DNA of 64,000 nt from Deltaproteobacteria bacterium (lineage in GTDB: Bacteria; Lernaellota; Lernaellaia; JACKCT01): positions 1 to 64,000 of the forward strand of contig JADLEX010000023.1 of NCBI GenBank assembly GCA_020845895.1, read 5' to 3'. How positions within the stretch are numbered: the stretch's first letter is position 1; each line of letters starts with the position of its first letter. The position numbers and the translations under genes are program-made. This document shows positions 45,034 through 53,716 of the stretch, one piece after another. The notes beneath the pieces were generated by a model. That model ran no database searches. It saw nothing but the letters and a program-made list of their open reading frames with translations, and was not told where the DNA came from.

Positions 45034-47940
45034 CTATTTATCAGCATAGAGCGGCTTTCCGCAGACTGTTGGTTCGCGCCCGATAGCGCTTCGCAACGGA
45101 TCCAAGGACGGAAGTTCAAAAGCCGCCGCGATGCCGCGATCGATTTTCGCTCGCACCGGATCATCGGCCATCTCCGAAATCGGAAGCAGGGTTTCCCGGC
45201 TGACCCGATCATAAAGGTCCAGCAGGCTCTCGCGCTGCCGTTTTTTCAGCTTACCGAAATTCGGAACGGGCAGGGATGAAAGGGAAGGCTTTCGCAACTC
45301 GACCCATGGACCCTCCGTCATCGTTCGAATCGAAAGTAACGAGAGAATTCCGATGCTGCTGTTCAGCCACAGGGCAAGTAACTGTTCGATATCGTGGGAG
45401 ACCGCCTTCGCCGGCCACCAGGTATTTGAGAGTGCCTCGACGGGGAGCAGGCATGCGACGGTTCGATTTGCGTTGAGCCGGAGTCTTTCGGCGAGCATCA
45501 ACTTCGCGGCTTTCGGCCAAAGAAGAGCGACCGGTCGTTTCGGGCGGTTCTCCTTGGGATGGACGAGAGGTTCCAGATATCCGTTGGGAATCTGGCTGAT
45601 CGTTAAAACGCGATCCGATTTGTGACTCCAAAAAGCTGGGTACGGCGTGGGGTCCTTAGAAAACGTGAACCCGTCGTGAATATCCCGACGGTCCGGACCG
45701 AGGTGAACAATCTTGCCAAGAGTTTCGCAGGGGACTTCCTTCTTTTCCGCAGTGCCGGGAATGAAAACGACACCTGTCTTTCAATTCCGCGCGGCACGAC
45801 TGACATCGACTTGGGCGAAGGTCGCCGGATACCAACCGGAGTCGCGGATCTCGTTCCAGGGAACCGACACGGCTTCTCCGGCCTTCCGGTCACCGAGTCG
45901 GATCGACGAAATCGCGTGGTCATCCTCGAACTGCGCGGGCGCTGGGTCACCAACGATTCCGGCAATCGTGAGCGCCTCGATAGGCGACGTCATGTTTTTC
46001 CAGAGGTTGACGAAACCCGTTCTCGGTCCGTGGTTCTCGCCGTTGGCGCGCCGGCGGGCGACGATCAGGATTTCGCTCAGGTCCGTGCTCTCGGAAAAAC
46101 TCCATTTCTCGGGATCGTGACTGCTGACAACGTATTCCAGAATGAAGTGGTCAGACAGCATGGATCTCGACTTTTCCCATGCCACCCCGGTTGCGAGAGA
46201 GGCGGGAAGCACGAACGCGAGCCGACCTTCAGACTTCAGACGTTTCGCGGCAACAGCCAAAAATACGGACCCGAGACCGGCCGTGGTGCTCGCCCAATCA
46301 GATTGAGTGGAGTCCGCTTCGGCCTTCAGCATCTTGGCGAGGCGTTTCTGCATTTCGGATCGTTCCGTTTCGGACAACGAGCCGAACAGTAGATTGCCGC
46401 CGACCCTTCGCACAAAAGGAGGATTCATGACGAACAGGTCGATCTCCGGGAGCGTCGCCTGGGTTCGTCGTTCTCCCGATCCCGTGACGCGTGCCGCGTC
46501 GCCCGCCTTCTCCACCGGCCTCATCAGATCGAGTTGCACGCCGAGTGTTGTTTCCTTCAGGAATCCGAGACTGCCCAGCGCGTATTGTCCCTCGGATGTT
46601 CGGCCGTGAGGGAGGCTCATCAGGTTCATCGTCCGGAACGGGACTTCCGGGTCCAGCGTGGCCAAGGTGGACGCGGTCAGGTGGACAGCGCTCGCCAGCA
46701 CGTCATACCCATGGAGGACGTCTTCCACCATCGCCCGGTGAAACGCCCTCCGATCCGCCGGATCGACGCGTTCATTCTTCCGGAATTTTTCCGTCACGAA
46801 ATTGTCGGACGCGGCTTGCAACGCCGCCATGAGAAGCGTTCCCGTACCGCAGGCTAGATCGGCGACGCGAAATGACCGGATCACTTCAGGATCGGCCCAG
46901 TTCACGGCTGGCCACAACCGGGGCTGCAGCGCCAACTTGAGCAGCAACGTCGCTGCAGGCACTGACGTATAGAACGTCCCGAGGTGTTTTGCGGAAAGCA
47001 GCAGAAGGTGGAAGATACGCCCCACGAGGTCGTGACGCAGGGCGGCCCGATTCCTGACTACGCCGTCCGCTCGCGTGTAGAGAGTTTTCACCGCATCGTC
47101 CACGTCCCGCATCACCGGAGCGCTCTGAAGAATCCTGCGCGCCACGTCAAAAATCGGAACGTAGTTGATCGCGTCCATGATCGATTTCCACTCGTCGCAC
47201 AATCGCAGAATGGGACTGGCGTCCTCGAATATCGCGGCAAGCGACGCCACACGGGGATTTGCGCCCGACAGCAACGAATGAAACGTGACGGCGTTCGCGA
47301 CGGTGAGCGCGGCGATCTGTGCGGATGAGTCCGCTTTCAGGCCGTCGAGTGGATCGCTCGACGCATACTCTTCCTCGGTGATGATTCCAAGCACTCGTGC
47401 GCATCGACGGCATCCGACCGGATTCGTCCGTATCGCCGCGACGAGCGGCTGCATCGAGAAGCGGAGCAATTCGACGGCCGACTCGACGACATCCTCCTGG
47501 GCGAGGACGGCGTGGGTGCGCCGGAGGCCTTCGACCAAATCACTGAGGCTGCCCTTCGACCAGTCCGATGAACCGGCTTCGGTCGATATGATCCATTCCA
47601 GTGACTGCTCGCTTTTCATCCCGTCGAGCAGCCGATCAAAAGAAACCCGTCGAAGCCTCGTGGGGTAGACGAGAGCGACGCCGATGTGCGCGTGCAAGGT
47701 TTCGATTCGCTCTCGCGCTTGTGCGAAAACTACGTCCTTGGCGTTCCCCTGATCGGCGATCTTGCCCTCGATGACATGACGCAGCCCATGCTCGACGATC
47801 ATGACGTCGGGGAGTGCGCGTCGTTGACCCTGCGCCGTGCGGATCAGATGAGACGTTTCCGGGTCGGCCGACACGCCGAGTTCTATGAGCGCCATCGCCG
47901 CAAAGACGTTCAATACTTCTTCTCGATGTGCGTCGGCCAT
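45034..47940 (-). pseudogene. Type IIG-like restriction/N6-methylase gene broken by one in-frame TGA
   Basis: From ATG 47940 (MADAHREEVLNVFAAMALIE) the frame encodes 719 residues, meets TGA at 45783-45781, and stays open in the same frame for another 248 codons to 45034. The N-terminus has a PD-(D/E)XK-like pattern (LPDVMI, then IEGK, residues 43-60). Motif I is DLACGTGTLL (361-370) and motif IV is NPPF (506-509). The part after the TGA reads like the expected C-terminus (TISQIPNGYLEPLVHPK, LLALWLNSSIGILSLLS). A single nonsense change, a sequencing error or readthrough would explain it; recoding is not evident. Confidence 0.75.
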
Positions 47941-48147
47941 GGAATGCCCTCTCGTGTGACGCGTTGATAGCAGAAATCCGTTCGCAAGAGAAACTCGGCA
48001 CGTCGTAACGCCTCCCGGCGCGTCGTGACGTACCTCGACGCATTTCGCCGCCGACACCCGTTCATCCGGCGAAGGGTGAGGGAGCGCGTTTCGCCTTGCG
48101 ACGACAGGGCAGGTGCGGGCGCACTCGACGGCGGCTTTTACAGATAT

Positions 48148-48175
48148 GAACAGCCGAGGGCGGCTGTTCCACATG
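48148..48175. repeat. Intergenic copy of the palindromic GCACAGCCG element
   Basis: This copy (inverted orientation) differs from those inside the 36033 gene at two paired positions: GAACAGCCG on one arm and CGGCTGTTC on the other, so C-G became A-T in both arms. The compensatory change supports selection on a hairpin. A CA-rich leader follows it. Confidence 0.75.
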
Positions 48176-48219
48176 ACGGACTCCGGGTCGACCAACGACC
48201 AACGACCAAAGACCCACCA

Positions 48220-48420
48220 ATGACCGAAGAAACCTTTCATGCCATGTGGGAAGCCGTGCGCGGGCGGATCGCCGAGATGCTCGCGGGCGAATTTCCCGAC
48301 ACCGATCTCGACGAGATCACCAAGCTGCTGGAGCGCGTGCAAAAAGGCATCGCCGCCGCGCGCGACCGCGGCGAGGACGTGATCGTCGTCAACATCGCGA
48401 TTCCGGGTACTGAAGAATAG
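48220..48420 (+). CDS. Small acidic protein upstream of the terminase
   Basis: The 66-aa protein (MTEETFHAMWEAVRGRIAEM, ending VIVVNIAIPGTEE) begins at ATG 48220 after ACCAACGACC/GACCAAAG CA-rich sequence, with no Shine-Dalgarno. It is helical then strands. Its place, upstream of the large terminase on the same strand, is where a small terminase subunit would lie, but no helix-turn-helix is recognisable and 230 bp of repeats lie between. Function unknown. Confidence 0.5.
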   Translation: MTEETFHAMWEAVRGRIAEMLAGEFPDTDLDEITKLLERVQKGIAAARDRGEDVIVVNIAIPGTEE

Positions 48421-48482
48421 CGGGAGTCGACGACCGTGCGGATGTCGATTCAAGCGGGCGGATGTCGGCTCAGGTGGGGTAT

Positions 48483-48548
48483 GTCATTCTGAGCGAAGCG
48501 AAGAATCTGCGGTGGAGAAGGAAGATCCTTCGCTGCGCTCAGGGTGAC
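48483..48548. repeat. TCATTCTGAGCGAAG-type inverted repeat
   Basis: Arm GTCATTCTGAGCGAAGCG (48483 on) pairs with CGCTGCGCTCAGGGTGAC (to 48548). This is a widely dispersed intergenic palindrome in many bacteria. It lies upstream of the terminase gene, followed by a CA-rich leader (about 48575-48646). Confidence 0.75.
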
Positions 48549-48574
48549 AAGAGTCGGCATACGACCACCGGCGA

Positions 48575-48646
48575 ACGAACGACGACAAACGACGAACAAC
48601 CAACGGCCAACGACCGATAACCAACATCCAACAACCAACAACCCAT
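48575..48646 (+). promoter_or_regulatory. Long CA-rich leader before the terminase start
   Basis: Continuous GACGACAAACGACGAACAAC and AACATCCAACAACCAACAAC sequence runs into the GTG at 48650. No Shine-Dalgarno is present. It is the longest of the CA-rich leaders in the window. Confidence 0.5.
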
Positions 48647-48649
48647 TCC

Positions 48650-49903
48650 GTGCTCCACCTCTTCGCAAACTACCACCCCCACGACGGCCAAAAGCGGCTG
48701 CACCGCGCGGGCACGCGCTTCGTCGCGCTGTGCGCCGGGGTGCGTTCGGGCAAGACGTACGGCGCGGCGCGCGAGTTCCTGCGACGCGTATACGCCGACC
48801 GTTGGGCCAAGTCGGGATCGCTGCTCTACTGGGCCGTCGCGCCCACGCACGATCTGGGCGAGGTGCAGTGGCGCGAGGTGATGAGCGCGCTCGCGGGTCC
48901 GGTCGCCGTGATCGTGCGCAACGTCCACCGCACCGACCGGCGCATCGAGCTGGCGGGGGACATCTCCGTCGAGTTCAAGAGCGCGCACGTGCCCGAGCGG
49001 CTCGTGGGCGTCGGCCTCGACGGATTGTGGATCGACGAGGCCGCCCGCGTGGATGAGCGCGCGTGGACCGGGCAACTGCGCATGCGACTGTCGGACCGGC
49101 TCGGCTGGGGACTTTTTTCGACCACGCCGCTCTCGCGCAACTGGTTCTTTCGCGAGATCTGGCGGCGCGGCGATCCGGGCGACGCACTGGCGTTACCCGA
49201 CTACGGCCGCGCGCATTTCACCACCGCGGAAAACACCGCGCTGCCGCACCTGGCCGCCGAGGTCGAGCGCGCTCGCCGCGAATTGCCCGCGCGGTATTTC
49301 GAGCGCGAGTATCTCGCGTCGTTCGATGCCTTCATCGGCCAAGTCTTCGAGGGCTTCGATCGCCGCGCGCACGTGTTTGCGGACGCCGACGCGCCGTCGC
49401 GGTTCGACGAGGTGCGCGTAGGCGTGGACTGGGGATTCCGAAACCCCGGCGCGATGATCGTGGTCGCCCGCGACGGCGACGGGTGCTGGTGGACGCTCGA
49501 CGAGCGCTACGAACGCGGCTTGCCAGTGGTAGGGGATGGACGCACGTGGGTTGCGATCGCGCGTGAACTCGCCGAGCGGTGGCGCCCGTCGGCCTTCGCG
49601 TGCGATCCCGCGCGGCCGGAGTACATCCGCGCGCTGCGCGGCGCGGGATTGCCGGCGCGCGCCGCGAAAAACGACGTGGCCTCGGGCATCGCGCGCATCT
49701 GCACGCTGCTGCACCCCGATCGCCCCGGCGGGCCGCTGCTGCGCGTGCACGCGGGGTGCGTTCAGCTTCTGTCGGAAATCCCGCAATACCGGTGGCGCGA
49801 CGACGATGGTGCGCGTGAAGAGCCCGTGAAGCAGGACGACCATGCGATCGACGCGTGGCGCTATGCCCTCGTGACCGACCCGCACAAGCCGGGTTTCTGG
49901 TGA
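48650..49903 (+). CDS. Phage terminase large subunit
   Basis: The 417-aa protein has the complete packaging-motor pattern: Walker A AGVRSGKT (29-36), Walker B GLWIDEA (125-131, Asp129-Glu130), coupling motif STTP (157-160), and an RNase H-fold nuclease with VGVDWGFRNPG (Asp260), FACDPARPEY (Asp319) and KQDDHAIDAW (Asp396/397/401). It translocates DNA through a portal into a procapsid and cuts it. It is intact, yet no other structural gene adjoins; the nearest are 34 kb away on the other strand. The start is a GTG at 48650 without a Shine-Dalgarno. The stop is followed after 100 bp by a glycosidase gene. Confidence 0.9.
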   Translation: MLHLFANYHPHDGQKRLHRAGTRFVALCAGVRSGKTYGAAREFLRRVYADRWAKSGSLLYWAVAPTHDLGEVQWREVMSALAGPVAVIVRNVHRTDRRIELAGDISVEFKSAHVPERLVGVGLDGLWIDEAARVDERAWTGQLRMRLSDRLGWGLFSTTPLSRNWFFREIWRRGDPGDALALPDYGRAHFTTAENTALPHLAAEVERARRELPARYFEREYLASFDAFIGQVFEGFDRRAHVFADADAPSRFDEVRVGVDWGFRNPGAMIVVARDGDGCWWTLDERYERGLPVVGDGRTWVAIARELAERWRPSAFACDPARPEYIRALRGAGLPARAAKNDVASGIARICTLLHPDRPGGPLLRVHAGCVQLLSEIPQYRWRDDDGAREEPVKQDDHAIDAWRYALVTDPHKPGFW

Positions 49904-50004
49904 CGCGGGCGTGCGGACGACGGGGGCATGACAAATCCCGATGCGCGTGAGAAATTGGCGTCGTCGGGCGCGTGGGAATTCGCGCCGATTCCGGGAGATA
50001 CATC

Positions 50005-52125
50005 ATGTGGGCGTGTTGGCGGTTTTGGATCGCGGCGGCGGTGTTCGTGTGCGTCGCGACGAGTGCGTGCGACGACCACTACGATTTCGAAGACGGGCGC
50101 GACCGGCCGCTCGGCCAAGTGCGCGTCGATCAGAGCTATTTGCGCGACGACGCGAACCGCTACGTCTTCCTGCACGGCGCGAACCTGTCGGGCAGCACCA
50201 AGTTCCCTGCGGGCACGGACCCCGTCACCTACGTGGGCAAGCCTTTCGACCTCGCCGACGCCGAACACCACTTCGCCATCATGCGAAAGCTCGGCTTCAA
50301 CACGATCCGTTTTCTCGTGATCTGGGAGGGCGTCGAGCCCTACGCGAGCGGCGAGTACGACGAGGATTACCTCGACTATGTGGAAAAGGTGGTGCGTCTC
50401 GCCGGCGAGAATGGGCTCTACGTTTTCCTCGACATGCACCAGGACTTTTTCTCGCGCCACCTCGTCGCGCTCTTCGACGACGGCGGCGACGAGATGAATC
50501 TCTACGACGAAAAGGAAATCGCGCTCGCCGGGGAATACGGTCTCAACAACCGCGTGGGCGGCGACGGCGCGCCCGCGTGGGCGGTGAAGACGTGCCTGCC
50601 CGAGAAATTCGTCGGCGGCCCGGAGTGGGGTCTGCCGTTCTGGCTCGGCTCCAGCCCGCGCACGGTGTCGGACGTCATCCCCTTCCAGCTTTGGGGCGTC
50701 AACATCTTCATCTCGCTCGACGTGAACCGCTGCTTCGCGGCGATGCTCGCCGGGCGCGAGGTGTATCCGCACCATACGATCGAAGGGAAAAACGTCGAGG
50801 ACTACCTGCAGGACAGCTACGCCAACGCGTGGCGGCAGATCGCGATGCGCGTTAAGGATTCGCCGAACGTGCTGGGCTATGACCTCATGAACGAGCCCGC
50901 GGGGCTTTTCATCCGGCTGCCGATTCAGGCGCTGCTCTATCGCGAGGCCAAGTCCGCCGGCGGCAAGATCGGGAACGAGCGCGCGATGGAGATCGTGAAT
51001 GAGTTTCTCGACGGGCTCGTCGAAAACGGCCTCGGCGCGGGGCAGGCCGACCTGATGCGCGAGGTGTTCATGTCGGACATCGGACTGCCGGCGAGCGTGG
51101 ACGAGATCGAGGCGCAGGGGTTCGCGCCCGACCGCGCGTTCGATCCGTGGCGGCCGGAGCTCGACGCGGCGCTCGCCATCAATTCGAACTTCAACAAGAC
51201 GCACCTACAACCGTTCTACGAGAAGGTGGGCGGCGCGATTCTGGAAGAGGACCCCGACGCGATCATGTTCATCGAGCAGGCGCTGGGGGCGATGGACCGG
51301 GGTATCGGCGGGCAGTGGGCCGAGCCGATGACGCGCCCCGAGGGTTTCGACCAGATGGTGTACGCGCCGCACTACTACACGGACATCTACCCGCATCTGG
51401 GCGTCAACGCACCGCCGCGCGAGTTCACACCCGAGGAAAAATGGCTGCGCGACTACCGCGACCCCATCGCGGAGGCGATCGAACCCGCGACGTTTTCGCT
51501 CGGCAATCCGCCGGTGTTGATGGGTGAGTTCGGCACCTACTTCAACTTCGGCGGCATCGATGAGTCGATGGCGAACGACTACCACATCTCGACGCTCGTG
51601 CTCAATCCGTATTACGAGGCGTACGACGAAATGCTCGTGCACCGCACCGTGTGGTGCTATTCGCCCGAAAACACCGCGGAGAACGGCGACGGCTGGAACC
51701 GCGAGGACTTTTCGGTGCTCGGCCCCGACGGCGAGCCGCGCTCGTGGCAGGCGTATTCGCGAACGGTTCCGCGCGCCACCGCCGGGCGTCTGCTCTCGAT
51801 GTACTTCCACTCGCCGGTGCACTACTTCGAGCCGCGCCCCGGCGAACAGACGCCTTATCTCGAATTCCACATGGAGATGGCGGGCAAGGAGACCGACGCG
51901 CCCACCGAGATTTTCGTGCCGCCGCTACAGTACACCGACGGCTTCTACGTGAAGGTGTCGGACGGTCGCTGCGAGTACGATCCCGAACGCTTCGTACTGT
52001 ATTGGCACGTCGCCGCCGACGACCCCGGCGCGGTCCACACCATCACGATCAATCCGCCTTACGCGCAGGGCGATCCCGGCGATTGGGATTATTTCTTCCG
52101 CGGGAACGAAGTGCTGGAGCGATAG
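50005..52125 (+). CDS. Lipoprotein glycoside hydrolase, GH5 endoglycoceramidase-like
   Basis: The 706-aa protein starts MWACWRFWIAAAVFVC after CGGGAG, with a lipobox SAC (Cys22) followed by Asp-Asp. The TIM-barrel contains YVFLHGANLSG, LGFNTIRFLVIWEGVEP, YVFLDMHQDFFS, the acid/base motif LMNEPAG (Glu297), YAPHYYTDIYPH and nucleophile motif LMGEFGTYFN (Glu508). This is the clan A GH5 pattern closest to endoglycoceramidases, which cleave glycolipid head groups. The last 150 residues are a beta-sandwich. It stands next to the terminase, but functional linkage is not implied. Confidence 0.8.
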   Translation: MWACWRFWIAAAVFVCVATSACDDHYDFEDGRDRPLGQVRVDQSYLRDDANRYVFLHGANLSGSTKFPAGTDPVTYVGKPFDLADAEHHFAIMRKLGFNTIRFLVIWEGVEPYASGEYDEDYLDYVEKVVRLAGENGLYVFLDMHQDFFSRHLVALFDDGGDEMNLYDEKEIALAGEYGLNNRVGGDGAPAWAVKTCLPEKFVGGPEWGLPFWLGSSPRTVSDVIPFQLWGVNIFISLDVNRCFAAMLAGREVYPHHTIEGKNVEDYLQDSYANAWRQIAMRVKDSPNVLGYDLMNEPAGLFIRLPIQALLYREAKSAGGKIGNERAMEIVNEFLDGLVENGLGAGQADLMREVFMSDIGLPASVDEIEAQGFAPDRAFDPWRPELDAALAINSNFNKTHLQPFYEKVGGAILEEDPDAIMFIEQALGAMDRGIGGQWAEPMTRPEGFDQMVYAPHYYTDIYPHLGVNAPPREFTPEEKWLRDYRDPIAEAIEPATFSLGNPPVLMGEFGTYFNFGGIDESMANDYHISTLVLNPYYEAYDEMLVHRTVWCYSPENTAENGDGWNREDFSVLGPDGEPRSWQAYSRTVPRATAGRLLSMYFHSPVHYFEPRPGEQTPYLEFHMEMAGKETDAPTEIFVPPLQYTDGFYVKVSDGRCEYDPERFVLYWHVAADDPGAVHTITINPPYAQGDPGDWDYFFRGNEVLER

Positions 52126-52128
52126 GGC

Positions 52129-52341
52129 TCACGCCACGATCGGCTTCTTCTTCGACGGCTTGTCGGGGGTTCTGTCCTTCGGCTCGAACATCGTGCACGG
52201 CATGCCCGAGTTCGCGAAGACCTGGACGCTGGGAATCTGCACGGATTTGAAGCCGAACGCGCGGCAGCCGTGTGGGCATGCGGGATCCCACGTCACGGCA
52301 TAGTGCCGGCATCGGCGGCAGTTGATTTGCTCCGGCGGCAT
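52129..52341 (-). CDS. Small conserved Cys-containing protein
   Basis: The 70-aa protein (MPPEQINCRRCRHYAVTWDP, then PHGCRAFGFKSVQIPSVQVF, NSGMPCTMFEPK) has a CxxC and further Cys in an order I recall from a widespread family of small uncharacterised proteins of delta-type bacteria. The Cys pattern suggests a zinc site. It ends four bases from the preceding gene end and is convergent with it. Function is unknown. Confidence 0.65.
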   Translation of the reverse strand: MPPEQINCRRCRHYAVTWDPACPHGCRAFGFKSVQIPSVQVFANSGMPCTMFEPKDRTPDKPSKKKPIVA

Positions 52342-52396
52342 GGCCAAGGTTATACCACGGCAGCGATGGAATCCGAACGTCGAGAAAGGTCGGCGG

Positions 52397-53107
52397 ATGT
52401 TCCCAAACGTCGAAACGCACATGAACGGCGCCGCGCTCGTGATCACGATGCGCCGCCCGGAGCACGCAAACGCCTACGATGACGCCATGCTCGCGGGTAT
52501 CGCAAACGCGCTCGCGTCGGCTCTTGTCGAACCCGCGGTGTCGGTCATCGTCATTCGCGGCGCGGGCGATCGGCATTTTTGCGCGGGGGCCGATCTCGAC
52601 GCGCTGCGCGCGCGCGATCCGCTTTCGGTCCTCGATCTTCCCAGCGCGCGGCTCTTCGCGGCCATCGCGGCGTTTCCGAAGGCGACGATCGCGGCGGTGA
52701 ACGGCGCGGCGGTGGGGGGCGGGTGCGAGTTGGCCATCGCGTGCGACCTGCGTGTGGCGTCTCAAGATGCGTTCTTCGCGCTGCCGGAAACAGGGCTCGG
52801 TTTGATCCCCGCCGCCGGGGGCTCGCACCGTCTCGCGGCGCTCGTGGGCCTCGGTCGCGCGAAGGAGATGATCCTCACGGGCCGACGCGTGGATGCGGAC
52901 ACGGCGCTCGCGTGGGGACTCGCGAACGACGTCTGCGCTCCCGAGGATCTCGATACGCGCGTGCTCGCGCTTGCGGCGTCGATTGCGGAAAAGGACGGCG
53001 ACGCGATCGCACTTGCCAAGGAGACGATGGCGCTCTCGTTCGCCGCGCCCGCCGGCTCCGCGCTGGCCCGACTCGCGCAGACGCTGCTCGGGCTACGGCG
53101 AAAGTGA
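52397..53107 (+). CDS. Enoyl-CoA hydratase/isomerase family protein
   Basis: The 236-aa crotonase-fold protein has oxyanion-hole motifs HFCAGADLDAL and AAVGGGCELAIACDLRV and the catalytic region LPETGLGLIPAAGGSHRLAA. It would hydrate or isomerise an enoyl-CoA thioester in fatty-acid or amino-acid metabolism. It starts at ATG 52397 after GAAAGG. It is isolated, so its pathway is not evident. Confidence 0.85.
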   Translation: MFPNVETHMNGAALVITMRRPEHANAYDDAMLAGIANALASALVEPAVSVIVIRGAGDRHFCAGADLDALRARDPLSVLDLPSARLFAAIAAFPKATIAAVNGAAVGGGCELAIACDLRVASQDAFFALPETGLGLIPAAGGSHRLAALVGLGRAKEMILTGRRVDADTALAWGLANDVCAPEDLDTRVLALAASIAEKDGDAIALAKETMALSFAAPAGSALARLAQTLLGLRRK

Positions 53108-53147
53108 TGAGATCTCGCGCGACCGGACGGCGCGCGATTCATGAAGA

Positions 53148-53174
53148 ACGGCCGCCCCGAAGCGGAGCGGCCGT
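53148..53174. terminator. GC-rich inverted repeat between convergent genes
   Basis: ACGGCCGC and GCGGCCGT form a perfect 8-bp stem around an 11-nt loop. It sits between the convergent enoyl-CoA hydratase and coiled-coil genes and could serve as a bidirectional terminator, although no T-run follows. Confidence 0.35.
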
Positions 53175-53227
53175 ATGCGGCAGGGCCAATCTCGAACCGC
53201 GGTACGGTTCGGGAACTGGTCGTCGGA

Positions 53228-53716
53228 TCAGGCGTCGCCCTTCGCGCGGCGAATGACCTTGGGCGCGCTCGACACGGCGCTCTCATGACCGGGCAGGCAC
53301 ACAACGCCGTACGCCGGATTCAGGATCTGATTGCGCTTCTTGAGAATCTGCAGCGCGTTGCGCACCGACGAAATCGGGCTCTTGGAGGAACCGGCCGCGC
53401 TGCGCTTGGAGAGTTCGTCGAGAATCTCATGCGCGGACATCGGGCGACCGTACTGCTCCATGATCTCGAGGATGAGGTTGTTCATCGTGAATCCGCCGCG
53501 ACGAGCGCGACCGCGGGTGCGGCGCTGAATCATCGGCTTCACGTCGGCCTTGCCTTCCCAGACGAGGAGCAGGTCTTCGCGGCGCTTCATGTCTTCGCGC
53601 ACCTGAAAGATTTCCTTGTCGAGTTCAGCTTTCTTCCCGTTGATCTCGTCGATCTTGCGTTGGAGTTCGTCGAGTTCGCGGCGGACAGTGGCGATAATCT
53701 CGGTGGTCGAGGACAT
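53228..53716 (-). CDS. Coiled-coil plus winged-helix-like protein
   Basis: The 162-aa protein starts MSSTTEIIATVRRELDELQR (ATG 53716) with a coiled coil through about residue 50, a basic linker (IQRRTRGRARRGG), then a winged-helix-like domain (about 75-150: NNLILEIMEQYGRPMSAHEI, ISSVRNALQILKKRNQI). This resembles HTH proteins with an oligomerising N-terminus; DNA or RNA binding is likely. No operon partners. Confidence 0.65.
   Translation of the reverse strand: MSSTTEIIATVRRELDELQRKIDEINGKKAELDKEIFQVREDMKRREDLLLVWEGKADVKPMIQRRTRGRARRGGFTMNNLILEIMEQYGRPMSAHEILDELSKRSAAGSSKSPISSVRNALQILKKRNQILNPAYGVVCLPGHESAVSSAPKVIRRAKGDA

Noticed and set aside
45781-45783. TGA as selenocysteine or reassigned codon in the methylase gene
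   Set aside because: No SECIS-like hairpin was recognised, the position is not a known catalytic Cys, and other genes in the window use TGA as an ordinary stop.
48025-48219. Upstream extension of the 66-aa protein
   Set aside because: The extension is read through a palindromic repeat and CA-rich leader and is Arg-rich; ATG 48220 is the sensible start.
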